NCBI GenBank assembly: GCA_003212655.1
Contig: QCPF01000012.1
Span: 1 to 43,672 of the forward strand
Length of the DNA: 43,672 nt
Direction: 5' to 3'
Origin: Prochlorococcus sp. AG-436-D21
GTDB lineage: Bacteria > Cyanobacteriota > Cyanobacteriia > PCC-6307 > Cyanobiaceae
This document shows, in pieces, positions 36,711-43,672 of this stretch; the stretch's first letter is position 1; every line of letters starts with the position of its first letter. The translations under genes and the position numbers were made by a program. The notes under the pieces were generated by a model, which was given only the letters and a program-made list of their open reading frames with translations, ran no database searches and was not told the origin of the DNA.

Positions 36711-38054
36711 TTGACAAATAATCAAAAAGAAAAAATATTTTCGAATCAATTTATCCAAAAATTTTTAGAAAATGATCCTAAAGTAACTCTAAAAAATCAA
36801 TATAAATTTGCTGAAATTGCATCTTCCTTAGCATATTATTTAAAATCATTTTCTAATGTAAATAAATTACTGGACTATATATGCTTAATTTTTAAACATA
36901 TTTTTTCCGAGAATATAATTTTAATTATTCCTTTAAATTACGATGGAGAGATATGGAATGAAAATATAAAAATTTCTGTTAATTATGAATATTTAACAAT
37001 ACAAGAAGAAATTAATAGTTTTTTGAATCAATTTCATTTTTCAAGAAATTTTAAAATAAAAGAAATTCTAACTTTTGAAAATGCACTAAAAAATAAATTT
37101 AAAGAATATAAAATTGAAACAAAAAAAATAATATCTAGAAGTAAGTGCAGAGGATTTATTTATATTTTTAGCAAAGATATTTCTAGACAATCGATTACTG
37201 AAGATAGTAATTTTAATTTTATCGAAAATTGTCTAGCTGTTGGCTTAGAAAATCACTACTTAATTAAAACAAAGAAAAAGCATGAAAATGTAGATAGAGA
37301 AATTTCTACGGGTGCTGAAATTCAATCCCAATTACTCCCGGATTATTGTCCAATTATCCATGGTATAGACTTGGCAGCACATTGTAGACCAGCTCTTCAG
37401 CTCGGGGGAGATTACTATGATTTTATGTGCTTAAAGACGAACATCTCTGAAAAAAGGAAAGAAAAATCAAGATGGGCATTTGTAATAGGTGATGTAATGG
37501 GCAAAGGGATTCCAGCCGGTCTTTTAATGACTATGTTAAGAGGAATGTTACGTGCAGAGGTTCTTACAGGTCTGCCTCCAGATAGAATTTTGCATGATTT
37601 GAATCAACTTGCAATCAATGATTTAGATCAATCGCATAGATTTGTGACATTATTTTACTCAGATTATGATCCTAGAACTAGAAAATTGAGATTCGCTAAT
37701 GCAGCACATAATCCTCCTCTGCTTTGGAAAAGTTCAGATCAGAAAATTATTAAATTAGATGCAAAAGGATTTGTACTTGGACTGCAAAAAGATGCTGAAT
37801 ATCATTGTGGTGAAATCAAGCTTAATCAAAATGATTTAGTTCTTTATTATACAGATGGAGTAATTGATACTTCTAACTCTTTAGGTCAAAGATTTGATGA
37901 GGAAAGATTAATTAAAACCCTTATAAAATTATGCAAGCAATCTTATACATCCCAAGAGATTTTAAATAAAATATTTAAAAAGTTAGATGATTTTACAGGG
38001 CAAAATAGACATCTTGAAGATGATGCCTCAATGGTTATTTTTCAATTGAAATAG
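36711..38054 (+). CDS. PP2C-type serine phosphatase, RsbU/SpoIIE domain, with N-terminal sensor region
   Basis: A 447-residue protein. The C-terminal 250 residues form a SpoIIE/RsbU phosphatase: GAEIQSQLLPDYCP start, then LQLGGDYYDF (D234), FVIGDVMGKGIPAGLLM (D261), FANAAHNPPLLW, LVLYYTDGVIDTSN and EDDASMVIF. The Asp residues bind the metals. The first 190 residues are probably a GAF-like sensor; the family is not clear by eye. Such proteins dephosphorylate anti-sigma-factor antagonists in partner-switching, but no RsbV/RsbW genes are adjacent. The start is TTG at 36711, with no in-frame ATG early enough. It stands alone between ftsY and argH. Confidence 0.88.
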   Translation: MTNNQKEKIFSNQFIQKFLENDPKVTLKNQYKFAEIASSLAYYLKSFSNVNKLLDYICLIFKHIFSENIILIIPLNYDGEIWNENIKISVNYEYLTIQEEINSFLNQFHFSRNFKIKEILTFENALKNKFKEYKIETKKIISRSKCRGFIYIFSKDISRQSITEDSNFNFIENCLAVGLENHYLIKTKKKHENVDREISTGAEIQSQLLPDYCPIIHGIDLAAHCRPALQLGGDYYDFMCLKTNISEKRKEKSRWAFVIGDVMGKGIPAGLLMTMLRGMLRAEVLTGLPPDRILHDLNQLAINDLDQSHRFVTLFYSDYDPRTRKLRFANAAHNPPLLWKSSDQKIIKLDAKGFVLGLQKDAEYHCGEIKLNQNDLVLYYTDGVIDTSNSLGQRFDEERLIKTLIKLCKQSYTSQEILNKIFKKLDDFTGQNRHLEDDASMVIFQLK

Positions 38055-38116
38055 TTATTTTTTGTCACTTATATAAAAAAATGCTTTATTAGAGATACTT
38101 AAAGTTACTAATTGAT

Positions 38117-39496
38117 ATGGCAAAAGTTTGGAGTCAAAGGTTTGATAATGCACTTGACCCTTTTATTGAAAAGTTTAATGCCTCAATTGGTTTTGATAGA
38201 AAGCTTATTTTAGAAGATTTAGATTGCTCGATTGCTCATGCGAAAATGCTTGGTAAAACAAAAGTTTTATCCTCTTCTGAAGCTTCGCAAATTATTAATG
38301 GTTTAGAGTTAATAAAAGTTGAGTATTTGGAGGGTAAATTTTCGCCTAGTCCACCTTCTGAAGATATTCACTATTGCATAGAAGAAAAGCTAATCAGTTT
38401 AATTGGTGAAACTGGAAAAAAATTACACACAGGTAGAAGTAGAAATGATCAAGTTGGCACAGATATAAGATTGTGGCTAAGAAAAGAGATTGACAATATT
38501 GAAATTTTAATAACCGATTTGCAAAAATCCTTCTTAAATCTTGCCAAATCCAATATTTATACCTTAATCCCTGGATATACCCACATGCAAAGAGCTCAAC
38601 CATTGTCTTTGGCTCATCATTTATTGGCTTATGTTGAAATGCTCCAAAGAGATCGTGAAAGGTACAAAGAGGTACGCTCGAGAGTTAATATTTCTCCCTT
38701 AGGAGCTGCAGCATTAGCTGGAACAAAAATAAAAATAGATAGGCACTTTACAGCTGCAGAATTGGGCTTTAAAAAGATTTATAAAAACAGTATTGATGCA
38801 GTAAGTGATAGAGATTTTTGTATAGAGTTTGTTTCTGCATCTGCTTTGTTGATGTCTCACTTAAGTAAAATTTCAGAGGAAATAATTTTATGGGTAACTG
38901 ATGAATTTTCTTTTGCAAAATTAACAGATAAATGTGCAACAGGAAGTAGCTTAATGCCGCAGAAAAAAAATCCTGACGTTCCAGAATTGATAAGAGGTAA
39001 GACAGGGAGAGTTTATGGACATCTCCAGGCATTGTTAACGATGGTCAAAGGGGTACCACTCTCTTATAATAAGGATTTTCAAGAGGATAAAGAGCCAATA
39101 TTTGATACTGCAGAAACAATATCTTCTTGTGTTAAAGCAATGACTATTCTAATTAATGAAGGAATTGAATTTAATATTAAAAATCTATCTGATTCTGTAG
39201 AAAACGATTTTTCTAATGCTACTGATTTGGCAGATTACTTAGTTGGAAAAGGTGTTCCTTTTAGGACTGCCTATCAAGTTGTTGGTCAAATTGTTAAATA
39301 TTGCCTGGAGGGAAAAAAGTTATTTAAAAATCTCAAAATTGAAGAATTTAAAAAATTTCATCCCGAATTTGATGAGGATGTTTATGTGGATCTTAAACCT
39401 CTTAATGTTGTTAAATCAAGAAATAGCGAAGGGGGCACAGGTTTTGTTCAGGTAGAAAAAGAGGTAAATAATTGGCAAAAAAGATTGTTAATTTGA
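38117..39496 (+). CDS. argH: Argininosuccinate lyase
   Basis: Splits argininosuccinate into arginine and fumarate, the last arginine step, following ArgG encoded at 10486-11700. The 459-residue protein is of normal length. The superfamily signature [12 protein letters not shown] holds the catalytic serine loop; [19 protein letters not shown] and [21 protein letters not shown] contribute the active-site residues. The start is the ATG at 38117. It ends 113 bp before the RRM gene, with a possible weak terminator between. Confidence 0.97.
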   Translation: MAKVWSQRFDNALDPFIEKFNASIGFDRKLILEDLDCSIAHAKMLGKTKVLSSSEASQIINGLELIKVEYLEGKFSPSPPSEDIHYCIEEKLISLIGETGKKLHTGRSRNDQVGTDIRLWLRKEIDNIEILITDLQKSFLNLAKSNIYTLIPGYTHMQRAQPLSLAHHLLAYVEMLQRDRERYKEVRSRVNISPLGAAALAGTKIKIDRHFTAAELGFKKIYKNSIDAVSDRDFCIEFVSASALLMSHLSKISEEIILWVTDEFSFAKLTDKCATGSSLMPQKKNPDVPELIRGKTGRVYGHLQALLTMVKGVPLSYNKDFQEDKEPIFDTAETISSCVKAMTILINEGIEFNIKNLSDSVENDFSNATDLADYLVGKGVPFRTAYQVVGQIVKYCLEGKKLFKNLKIEEFKKFHPEFDEDVYVDLKPLNVVKSRNSEGGTGFVQVEKEVNNWQKRLLI

Positions 39497-39560
39497 ATCT
39501 CAATTATTTTTCTACAACAATGGTATGCTTTGAAGTAGAATAATAGAGCAACACTATGAG

Positions 39561-39581
39561 ACTACTAATTGTAGTTTTTTT
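39561..39581 (+). terminator. Candidate weak terminator or leader attenuator between argH and the RRM gene
   Basis: ACTAC (39561-39565) and GTAGT (39571-39575) form a stem with a TAATT loop, extendable by two pairs including a G-U, followed by a run of seven T (39575-39581). It lies 65 bp after argH and 29 bp before the RRM start codon. It may end argH transcripts or act in the RRM leader. Confidence 0.45.
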
Positions 39582-39609
39582 ATAAGGTAAATTTTTTGTT
39601 GAGTTTAAA

Positions 39610-40062
39610 GTGAGTATTTTTGTTGGCAATTTGCCGTTCCGCGCAGAGCGTGAAGATGTTATAAACTTGTTTGCCCCTTTTGGTGAGGTCTTAAATTGTT
39701 CTCTTCCCTTGGAGAGAGATACTGGAAGGAAAAGAGGATTTGCATTTATTGAAATGGCAGATGAAGCGATTGAGTCAAAAGCTATCGATGGCTTGCAAGG
39801 CACGGAACTAATGGGTAGACCATTAAGAATTAATAAAGCTGAGCCTAGAGGTTCTGGTGGATCTCGTAGAGGAGGAAGAGGAGGCTATGGCGGTGGTAAT
39901 AATGGATCTAATAGCTCGAACGCTAATAAATCTTCTGGAGCAGAAGGTTGGGAAGACAGAAGTTATGGAAATTCTTCTGATAACTCTGAATATGAAAATG
40001 GTAGGAGCAGAAGAAAAAGGGGGGTGTCTAATGAGAGCAATGCTTCAAATGAGACAAATTAA
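39610..40062 (+). CDS. Glycine-rich RNA-binding protein, RRM type
   Basis: A 150-residue single-RRM protein of the cyanobacterial Rbp family. RNP2 (IFVGNLPF, residues 3-10) and RNP1 (KRGFAFIEM) are both present, followed by LMGRPLRINKAEPR, the end of the domain near residue 80. The C-terminal tail is rich in Gly, Arg, Ser and Asn, as in cold-inducible forms. The start is GTG at 39610; a stop lies nine codons upstream in frame. The family is often induced by cold and linked to mRNA localisation or stability. The stop interlocks with that of dus on the other strand. Confidence 0.93.
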   Translation: MSIFVGNLPFRAEREDVINLFAPFGEVLNCSLPLERDTGRKRGFAFIEMADEAIESKAIDGLQGTELMGRPLRINKAEPRGSGGSRRGGRGGYGGGNNGSNSSNANKSSGAEGWEDRSYGNSSDNSEYENGRSRRKRGVSNESNASNETN

Positions 40063-41063
40063 TAACCCATTTCTTCAAGCGCTGTCGTTAATTTAAATAG
40101 ATATTCAATATTTAATTCTTTTTTTATAGATTTATTTGAAATTTGATTTCTCCAAATTTTAGCTTTAGGTATACCTTCAACTAAATTTATAAGATGTTTG
40201 CAAATATCCCAAGATTTTCCCCCGTTACTTAAATGCGCTTCTATGTATGGAATTAAGGAGAAAATAATATTTGAAGCAGATTTGGGTTTCTTGTTAATTC
40301 CATAAATTTTTTGATCAATTTCAGACCATCTCAAGGGATGTTTATAAATTGACCGTCCAATCATAACCCCATCAAAATCATTCAAGGCTTTTAATGATTC
40401 ATCGATATTTGTTAAACCCCCATTGATTTCTATTAATAATTCAGGATTTGATTTTTTCAATTTTTTTACTACATCATAATTTAGTGGCGGTATGGTCCTG
40501 TTTTGTTTTGGATTGAGACCTTTTAGTATTGCTTTTCTTGCATGAACTGTAAATCTGTCAGCACCAGCATTTGCGATAATTCTTACGAAATTATTCAAGT
40601 TAAAGAAACTATCATCATTGTCTACACCGATTCTGTGTTTAATCGTAACCGGTAGGTTGCAATTATTTTTTAAGGACTCTATACAATTCGCTACTTTTTT
40701 AGGGTCTTTCATAAGTGAAGCGCCAAAATTTCCAGAACAGACCCTTGGACTCGGACAACCAACATTAAAGTTTATTTCGTCATAACCCCAATCCTGTGCC
40801 ATTCGGGCAGCCTCTTTTAGGATTTTAGGATCGTCCCCACCAAACTGAATCGATATCGGGTGTTCTTCACAATTAAAGTCTAAAAAATTTTCTTTTTTAT
40901 TCGTATAAACTAAACTCTGGGCCACAATCATTTCCGTATACAATAGAGCTTCAGAACTTATTTTTCTCATTATCATTCTGAAGTGTTTATCAGTACAATC
41001 CATCATTGGAGCAATACTTAATTTATGAATATTTTTAATAGAATTAGGCTGAAGGAAATTCAT
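40059..41063 (-). CDS. dusA: tRNA-dihydrouridine synthase, DusA-type
   Basis: FMN enzyme reducing uridines in the tRNA D-loop. From the ATG at 41061-41063 it has 334 residues. It opens with LSIAPMMDCTDKHFR, then EMIVAQSL, IQFGGDDP, INFNVGCPSPRV and CSGNFGASLM with the catalytic Cys, VTIKHRIGVD, FTVHARKAILKGLNPKQNR and GGLTNIDESL. The frame is open ten codons further to a TTG at 41091-41093, which would overlap the msrB start on the other strand; I prefer the ATG. The DusA rather than DusB/C type is suggested by the N-terminal motif and the HARKA loop. Divergent from msrB. Confidence 0.93.
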   Translation of the reverse strand: MNFLQPNSIKNIHKLSIAPMMDCTDKHFRMIMRKISSEALLYTEMIVAQSLVYTNKKENFLDFNCEEHPISIQFGGDDPKILKEAARMAQDWGYDEINFNVGCPSPRVCSGNFGASLMKDPKKVANCIESLKNNCNLPVTIKHRIGVDNDDSFFNLNNFVRIIANAGADRFTVHARKAILKGLNPKQNRTIPPLNYDVVKKLKKSNPELLIEINGGLTNIDESLKALNDFDGVMIGRSIYKHPLRWSEIDQKIYGINKKPKSASNIIFSLIPYIEAHLSNGGKSWDICKHLINLVEGIPKAKIWRNQISNKSIKKELNIEYLFKLTTALEEMGY

Positions 41064-41084
41064 TACTTTTTTTGATCTAAATAT

Positions 41085-41579
41085 ATGAAGCAATTTCTAT
41101 CAAGAAGAACTTTTATTCTAATTCCTACTATGTCATTCTTAAAAATAATCTTTAAGCCCATGCAAGTATTAGCATCTTCACTTCCTTCTAAAGAAGATTG
41201 GAATTTTTCAAAAGACGAATGGAAATCAAGGCTTAGTCCTGAATCATATTACATTTTGAGGGAGGAGGGGACTGAAAGAGCTTTCAGTAGTCAATTAAAT
41301 AACGAGAAAAGAAAAGGGATTTTTCACTGTGCAGGTTGCGATTTGCCACTTTTTTCCTCAGATAAAAAATATGATAGTGGTACAGGATGGCCAAGTTTTT
41401 GGGATTCAATTCAAGGATCAGTAGAAACAAAAGTTGATTTTAAATTAATTGTCCCAAGAACCGAATATCATTGCTCCCGATGCGGAGGTCATCAAGGACA
41501 TGTCTTCAATGATGGACCACTTCCCACAGGTAAAAGATACTGTAACAATGGATTAGCATTAAAGTTTGTTCCTGATTAA
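41085..41579 (+). CDS. msrB: Peptide-methionine (R)-S-oxide reductase with a Tat-like signal
   Basis: Reduces methionine-R-sulfoxide in proteins. The 164-residue protein has a complete MsrB domain from about residue 39: the CAGC and CSRC zinc pairs, the SGTGWPSFW block, GHVFNDGP, and the catalytic C153 in [11 protein letters not shown]. The first 37 residues look like a twin-arginine signal: SRRTFIL (residues 6-12), then a hydrophobic stretch and VLASS as a possible cleavage site, so it may act in the thylakoid lumen or periplasm. The ATG at 41085 is 21 bp from the dus start, so the two divergent genes share a very short control region. Confidence 0.93.
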   Translation: MKQFLSRRTFILIPTMSFLKIIFKPMQVLASSLPSKEDWNFSKDEWKSRLSPESYYILREEGTERAFSSQLNNEKRKGIFHCAGCDLPLFSSDKKYDSGTGWPSFWDSIQGSVETKVDFKLIVPRTEYHCSRCGGHQGHVFNDGPLPTGKRYCNNGLALKFVPD

Positions 41580-41586
41580 ATATTTG

Positions 41587-41600
41587 TGCGGCCTTCCGCA
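41587..41600 (+). terminator. Short G+C hairpin between msrB and grpE
   Basis: TGCGG (41587-41591) and CCGCA (41596-41600) flank a CCTT loop, which stands out in this A+T-rich DNA. It lies 8 bp after the msrB stop. The following ACTTGTTTTG is a poor U-run, so it may be a weak terminator or part of the grpE leader. Confidence 0.4.
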
Positions 41601-41653
41601 ACTTGTTTTGTGCATCACTTTATTGGAGAATAGTTCTATTAAATTTTAGAAAA

Positions 41654-42373
41654 ATGATTGAAAATCAATCAGACAATATTGATAATAAAGAAAATGATGT
41701 TTCTAACCAGGATAATTCTCCTGAAGATGTATCATCTACACAAAATTCAACCACCGAAAATGATGAATTATCTTCTCAAAAAACAGAAGAATTAAATACT
41801 GAAGAATTAAAAAATACTATTTCAAATAATGATGCAAGATTAGAACAATTAGAAAAAGAGCATGAAACATTAAAAAATCAATATGTAAGGATTTCTGCAG
41901 ATTTTGATAATTTTAGAAAAAGGCAGTCTAGGGATCAGGACGATTTAAAAATCCAACTCGTTTCAAAGACTTTAACTGCAATACTTCCTATTGTTGATAA
42001 TTTTGAGAGAGCAAGACAACAACTTAAACCAGAAAGTGAAGAAGCTCAAGCTCTTCATAGAAGTTATCAAGGATTATATAAACAATTGGTAGAAGTTTTA
42101 AAGCAACAGGGAGTATCACCCATGAGAGTTATTAGTCAGCAATTTGATCCAAACCTGCATGAAGCTGTATTAAGAGAACCTAGTGAAGAGTTTGAAGAGG
42201 ATTTTATTATTGAAGAATTGCAGCGAGGATATCATCTAGAAGGTAAGGTTCTGAGACATGCATTGGTTAAGGTTTCAATGGGGCCCGGTAAACAAAATTC
42301 ACAACAAGAAGTAGAAAAGGATACAGTTGAAGGGGATGTTGATTCAGAGGTAAATTCTTCTGATGATGTATAA
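41654..42373 (+). CDS. grpE: Nucleotide exchange factor GrpE
   Basis: Releases ADP from DnaK. With the ATG at 41654 it has 239 residues. An acidic, disordered N-terminus (about 1-55) precedes the long dimerising helix ([30 protein letters not shown]), and the beta-domain includes [25 protein letters not shown] and [17 protein letters not shown]. An upstream TTG at 41603 is in frame, but the extension is hydrophobic and unlike GrpE. dnaJ begins 29 bp downstream, so the pair is probably one unit, apart from dnaK. Confidence 0.95.
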   Translation: MIENQSDNIDNKENDVSNQDNSPEDVSSTQNSTTENDELSSQKTEELNTEELKNTISNNDARLEQLEKEHETLKNQYVRISADFDNFRKRQSRDQDDLKIQLVSKTLTAILPIVDNFERARQQLKPESEEAQALHRSYQGLYKQLVEVLKQQGVSPMRVISQQFDPNLHEAVLREPSEEFEEDFIIEELQRGYHLEGKVLRHALVKVSMGPGKQNSQQEVEKDTVEGDVDSEVNSSDDV

Positions 42374-42402
42374 ATTCCAAATTCTTATTTAAGCATTATC
42401 TA

Positions 42403-43527
42403 ATGGCTGATTTTTACCAAATACTTGGAGTTTCAAGAGATGCTGATGCGGATACCCTAAAAAGGGCTTATAGAAAATTAGCAAGACAATATCATCCTGA
42501 TGTTAATAAAGAACCTGGTGCTGAAGACAAGTTTAAAGAAATTGGCAAGGCTTATGAAGCATTAGCTGATCCTGAAACAAGAGCCAGATATGATCAGTTT
42601 GGAGAGGCCGGCCTTGGAGGTGCCGCTGGAATGCCTGATATGGGCGATATGGGTGGCTTTGCAGATTTATTTGAAACTTTTTTTAATGGCTTTGGTGGAC
42701 AAAATCCCCAGGGTGGAAGATCTCAAAGAAGGGGCCCTCAACAAGGTGATGATTTAAGGTATGACCTTAGTGTTGACTTTAAAGATGCAATATTTGGTCA
42801 ACAAAGAGAAATTAAAATTCCTCATCTTGAGACATGTGAAGTCTGCAAGGGAACAGGAGCCAAACCTGGAACCGGACCAAAAACTTGTTCAACATGTGGG
42901 GGGAGTGGACAAGTTAGAAGAGCTACTAGAACACCTTTTGGTAATTTTACACAAGTAGCTGAATGTCCTTCATGCAATGGAGCTGGTCAAATAATTGCAG
43001 ATCCATGTGTAAGTTGCGGCGGTAATGGAGTAAAGCAAGTAAGAAAAAAATTAAGAATCAATATTCCTGCAGGAGTTGATACAGGTACTAAATTAAGAGT
43101 TTCCGGAGAGGGTAATGTTGGTTTGAAAGGGGGCCCACCTGGAGATCTTTATGTTTTTATCAAGGTTAAGAATGATTCAAAACTTAAAAGAGATGGTGTG
43201 ACTATTTACTCAGAAATAGCAGTAAGTTATTTACAAGCTATTTTAGGTGATACTGTTAAAATTACTACGGTTGATGGAGATGTTAATTTAAAAATTCCAA
43301 GTGGTACCCAGCCAAATACAACTCTTTCACTTGAGAACAAAGGGGTACCTAGACTTGGTAATCCGGTTGCGAGAGGAAATCATGAAGTCTTAGTAAAAGT
43401 AAAATTACCAACTCGTATAACCGATGGGGAACGAGAGCTTTTAGAGGGTTTAGCTTCTCAATATTCAGATAAAAATATTAATTCCAGTAGTGGACTTTTT
43501 AGTAAATTATTTGGTAAAGAATCTTAA
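42403..43527 (+). CDS. dnaJ: Chaperone protein DnaJ (Hsp40)
   Basis: Delivers substrates to DnaK and stimulates its ATPase. The 374-residue protein is a full type I DnaJ: J domain with HPD at residues 31-33, a Gly/Phe-rich linker (about 66-110, [16 protein letters not shown]), four zinc repeats ([32 protein letters not shown]) and the C-terminal substrate-binding part. The ATG at 42403 follows grpE by 29 bp. Its stop shares its last base with the ATG of the next gene. Confidence 0.97.
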   Translation: MADFYQILGVSRDADADTLKRAYRKLARQYHPDVNKEPGAEDKFKEIGKAYEALADPETRARYDQFGEAGLGGAAGMPDMGDMGGFADLFETFFNGFGGQNPQGGRSQRRGPQQGDDLRYDLSVDFKDAIFGQQREIKIPHLETCEVCKGTGAKPGTGPKTCSTCGGSGQVRRATRTPFGNFTQVAECPSCNGAGQIIADPCVSCGGNGVKQVRKKLRINIPAGVDTGTKLRVSGEGNVGLKGGPPGDLYVFIKVKNDSKLKRDGVTIYSEIAVSYLQAILGDTVKITTVDGDVNLKIPSGTQPNTTLSLENKGVPRLGNPVARGNHEVLVKVKLPTRITDGERELLEGLASQYSDKNINSSSGLFSKLFGKES

Positions 43528-43672
43528 TGACTTCTTTAAAGCATTTGGATCTTAAATCTGTTCCATGTCCTTTAAATGTCGTCAAAATCAAATTGGCCTT
43601 GGAGAAGTTATCTAAAAACGAACAACTTATTATTGAACTAGATAAAGGAGAACCAGAAGAAATGGTATTAAA
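43527..43672 (+). CDS. TusA-like sulfur carrier/transferase, cut by window edge
   Basis: Forty-eight codons before the window ends. The N-terminus LDLKSVPCPLNVVKIKLALEKL has the conserved CPxx segment with a single cysteine at the start of the first helix, and the following LIIELDKGEPEEMV matches the second strand of TusA/SirA-type proteins, which carry sulfur as persulfide. The ATG overlaps the dnaJ stop by 1 bp (TAATG), so it is translationally coupled to dnaJ. The rest lies outside the window. Confidence 0.8.
   Translation, partial: MTSLKHLDLKSVPCPLNVVKIKLALEKLSKNEQLIIELDKGEPEEMVL

Noticed and set aside
41064-41093. A ten-codon extension of Dus from a TTG overlapping the msrB start
   Set aside because: An ATG at 41061-41063 fits the family N-terminus and avoids the overlap.
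41603-41653. A 17-codon N-terminal extension of GrpE from a TTG
   Set aside because: It is hydrophobic and unlike GrpE; the ATG at 41654 gives the usual acidic N-terminus.
1-43672. CRISPR arrays, insertion sequences, prophage or defence genes, tRNA and rRNA genes
   Set aside because: No spaced repeats, transposase or integrase motifs, terminal inverted repeats, or cloverleaf-sized structured intergenic sequences were seen; all large frames are core housekeeping genes.

Overview
The window is a strongly A+T-rich (about 70% by eye), very compact stretch of a marine picocyanobacterial chromosome. Gene content and order (dnaN, PRC-barrel gene, purL, purF, gyrA/parC-like gene, TPR gene, queG, DUF502 gene, nusB, ftsY, rsbU-like gene, argH, RRM gene, dus, msrB, grpE, dnaJ) match what I recall from high-light-adapted Prochlorococcus, where dnaN opens the chromosome map. 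The assignment rests on recognised order and base composition, not on a database search. Intergenic gaps are short, several genes abut or overlap, Shine-Dalgarno sequences are rare and TTG/GTG starts are frequent, all consistent with a streamlined genome.

Layout. 1-1001: truncated DAHP synthase (-). 1099-7036: aconitase B, ClC chloride/proton antiporter, formyl-THF deformylase (-), DadA/ThiO-like flavoprotein. 7033-11700: DnaK (-), shikimate dehydrogenase, ribosomal protein S6, argininosuccinate synthase (-). 11737-14923: a doubtful small membrane ORF (-), DUF3134 protein, MraY, a small conserved-looking hypothetical, sucrose-phosphate synthase (-). 15125-19762: uvrA and recN, a two-gene repair block (-). 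19831-23370: ABC1/UbiB kinase, stand-alone DUF1400 protein, threonine synthase. 23371-23707: the only gap above 300 bases, with the features expected of oriC. 23708-29425: dnaN, PRC-barrel protein, purL, purF, all co-directional. 29422-33756: GyrA/ParC-like subunit, TPR protein, queG (all -). 33901-38054: DUF502 protein, nusB, ftsY, PP2C phosphatase. 38117-43672: argH, RRM protein, dus (-), msrB, grpE, dnaJ and the start of a TusA-like gene.

How the genes work together. DAHP synthase and AroE act early and midway in the shikimate pathway; ArgG and ArgH are consecutive arginine steps at distant loci; PurL, PurF and PurU connect to purine and one-carbon metabolism, with purL and purF downstream of the replication clamp gene. 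UvrA/RecN serve DNA repair; DnaK, GrpE and DnaJ make one chaperone machine from two loci; NusB, FtsY, Dus and QueG serve transcription, membrane targeting and tRNA modification.

I see no mobile element, prophage, CRISPR array, tRNA or rRNA, and no obvious new multigene system. The items most worth a second look are: the origin region, with abutting DnaA-box-like 9-mers, four trio-like triplets and an A+T tract; a 14-bp perfect inverted repeat forming a long stem across the purL-purF junction, whose arm sequence recurs in the origin region; a near-perfect 30-bp tandem repeat inside ftsY; PurF lacking the propeptide and two Fe-S cysteines; and convergent gene pairs whose stop codons interlock.
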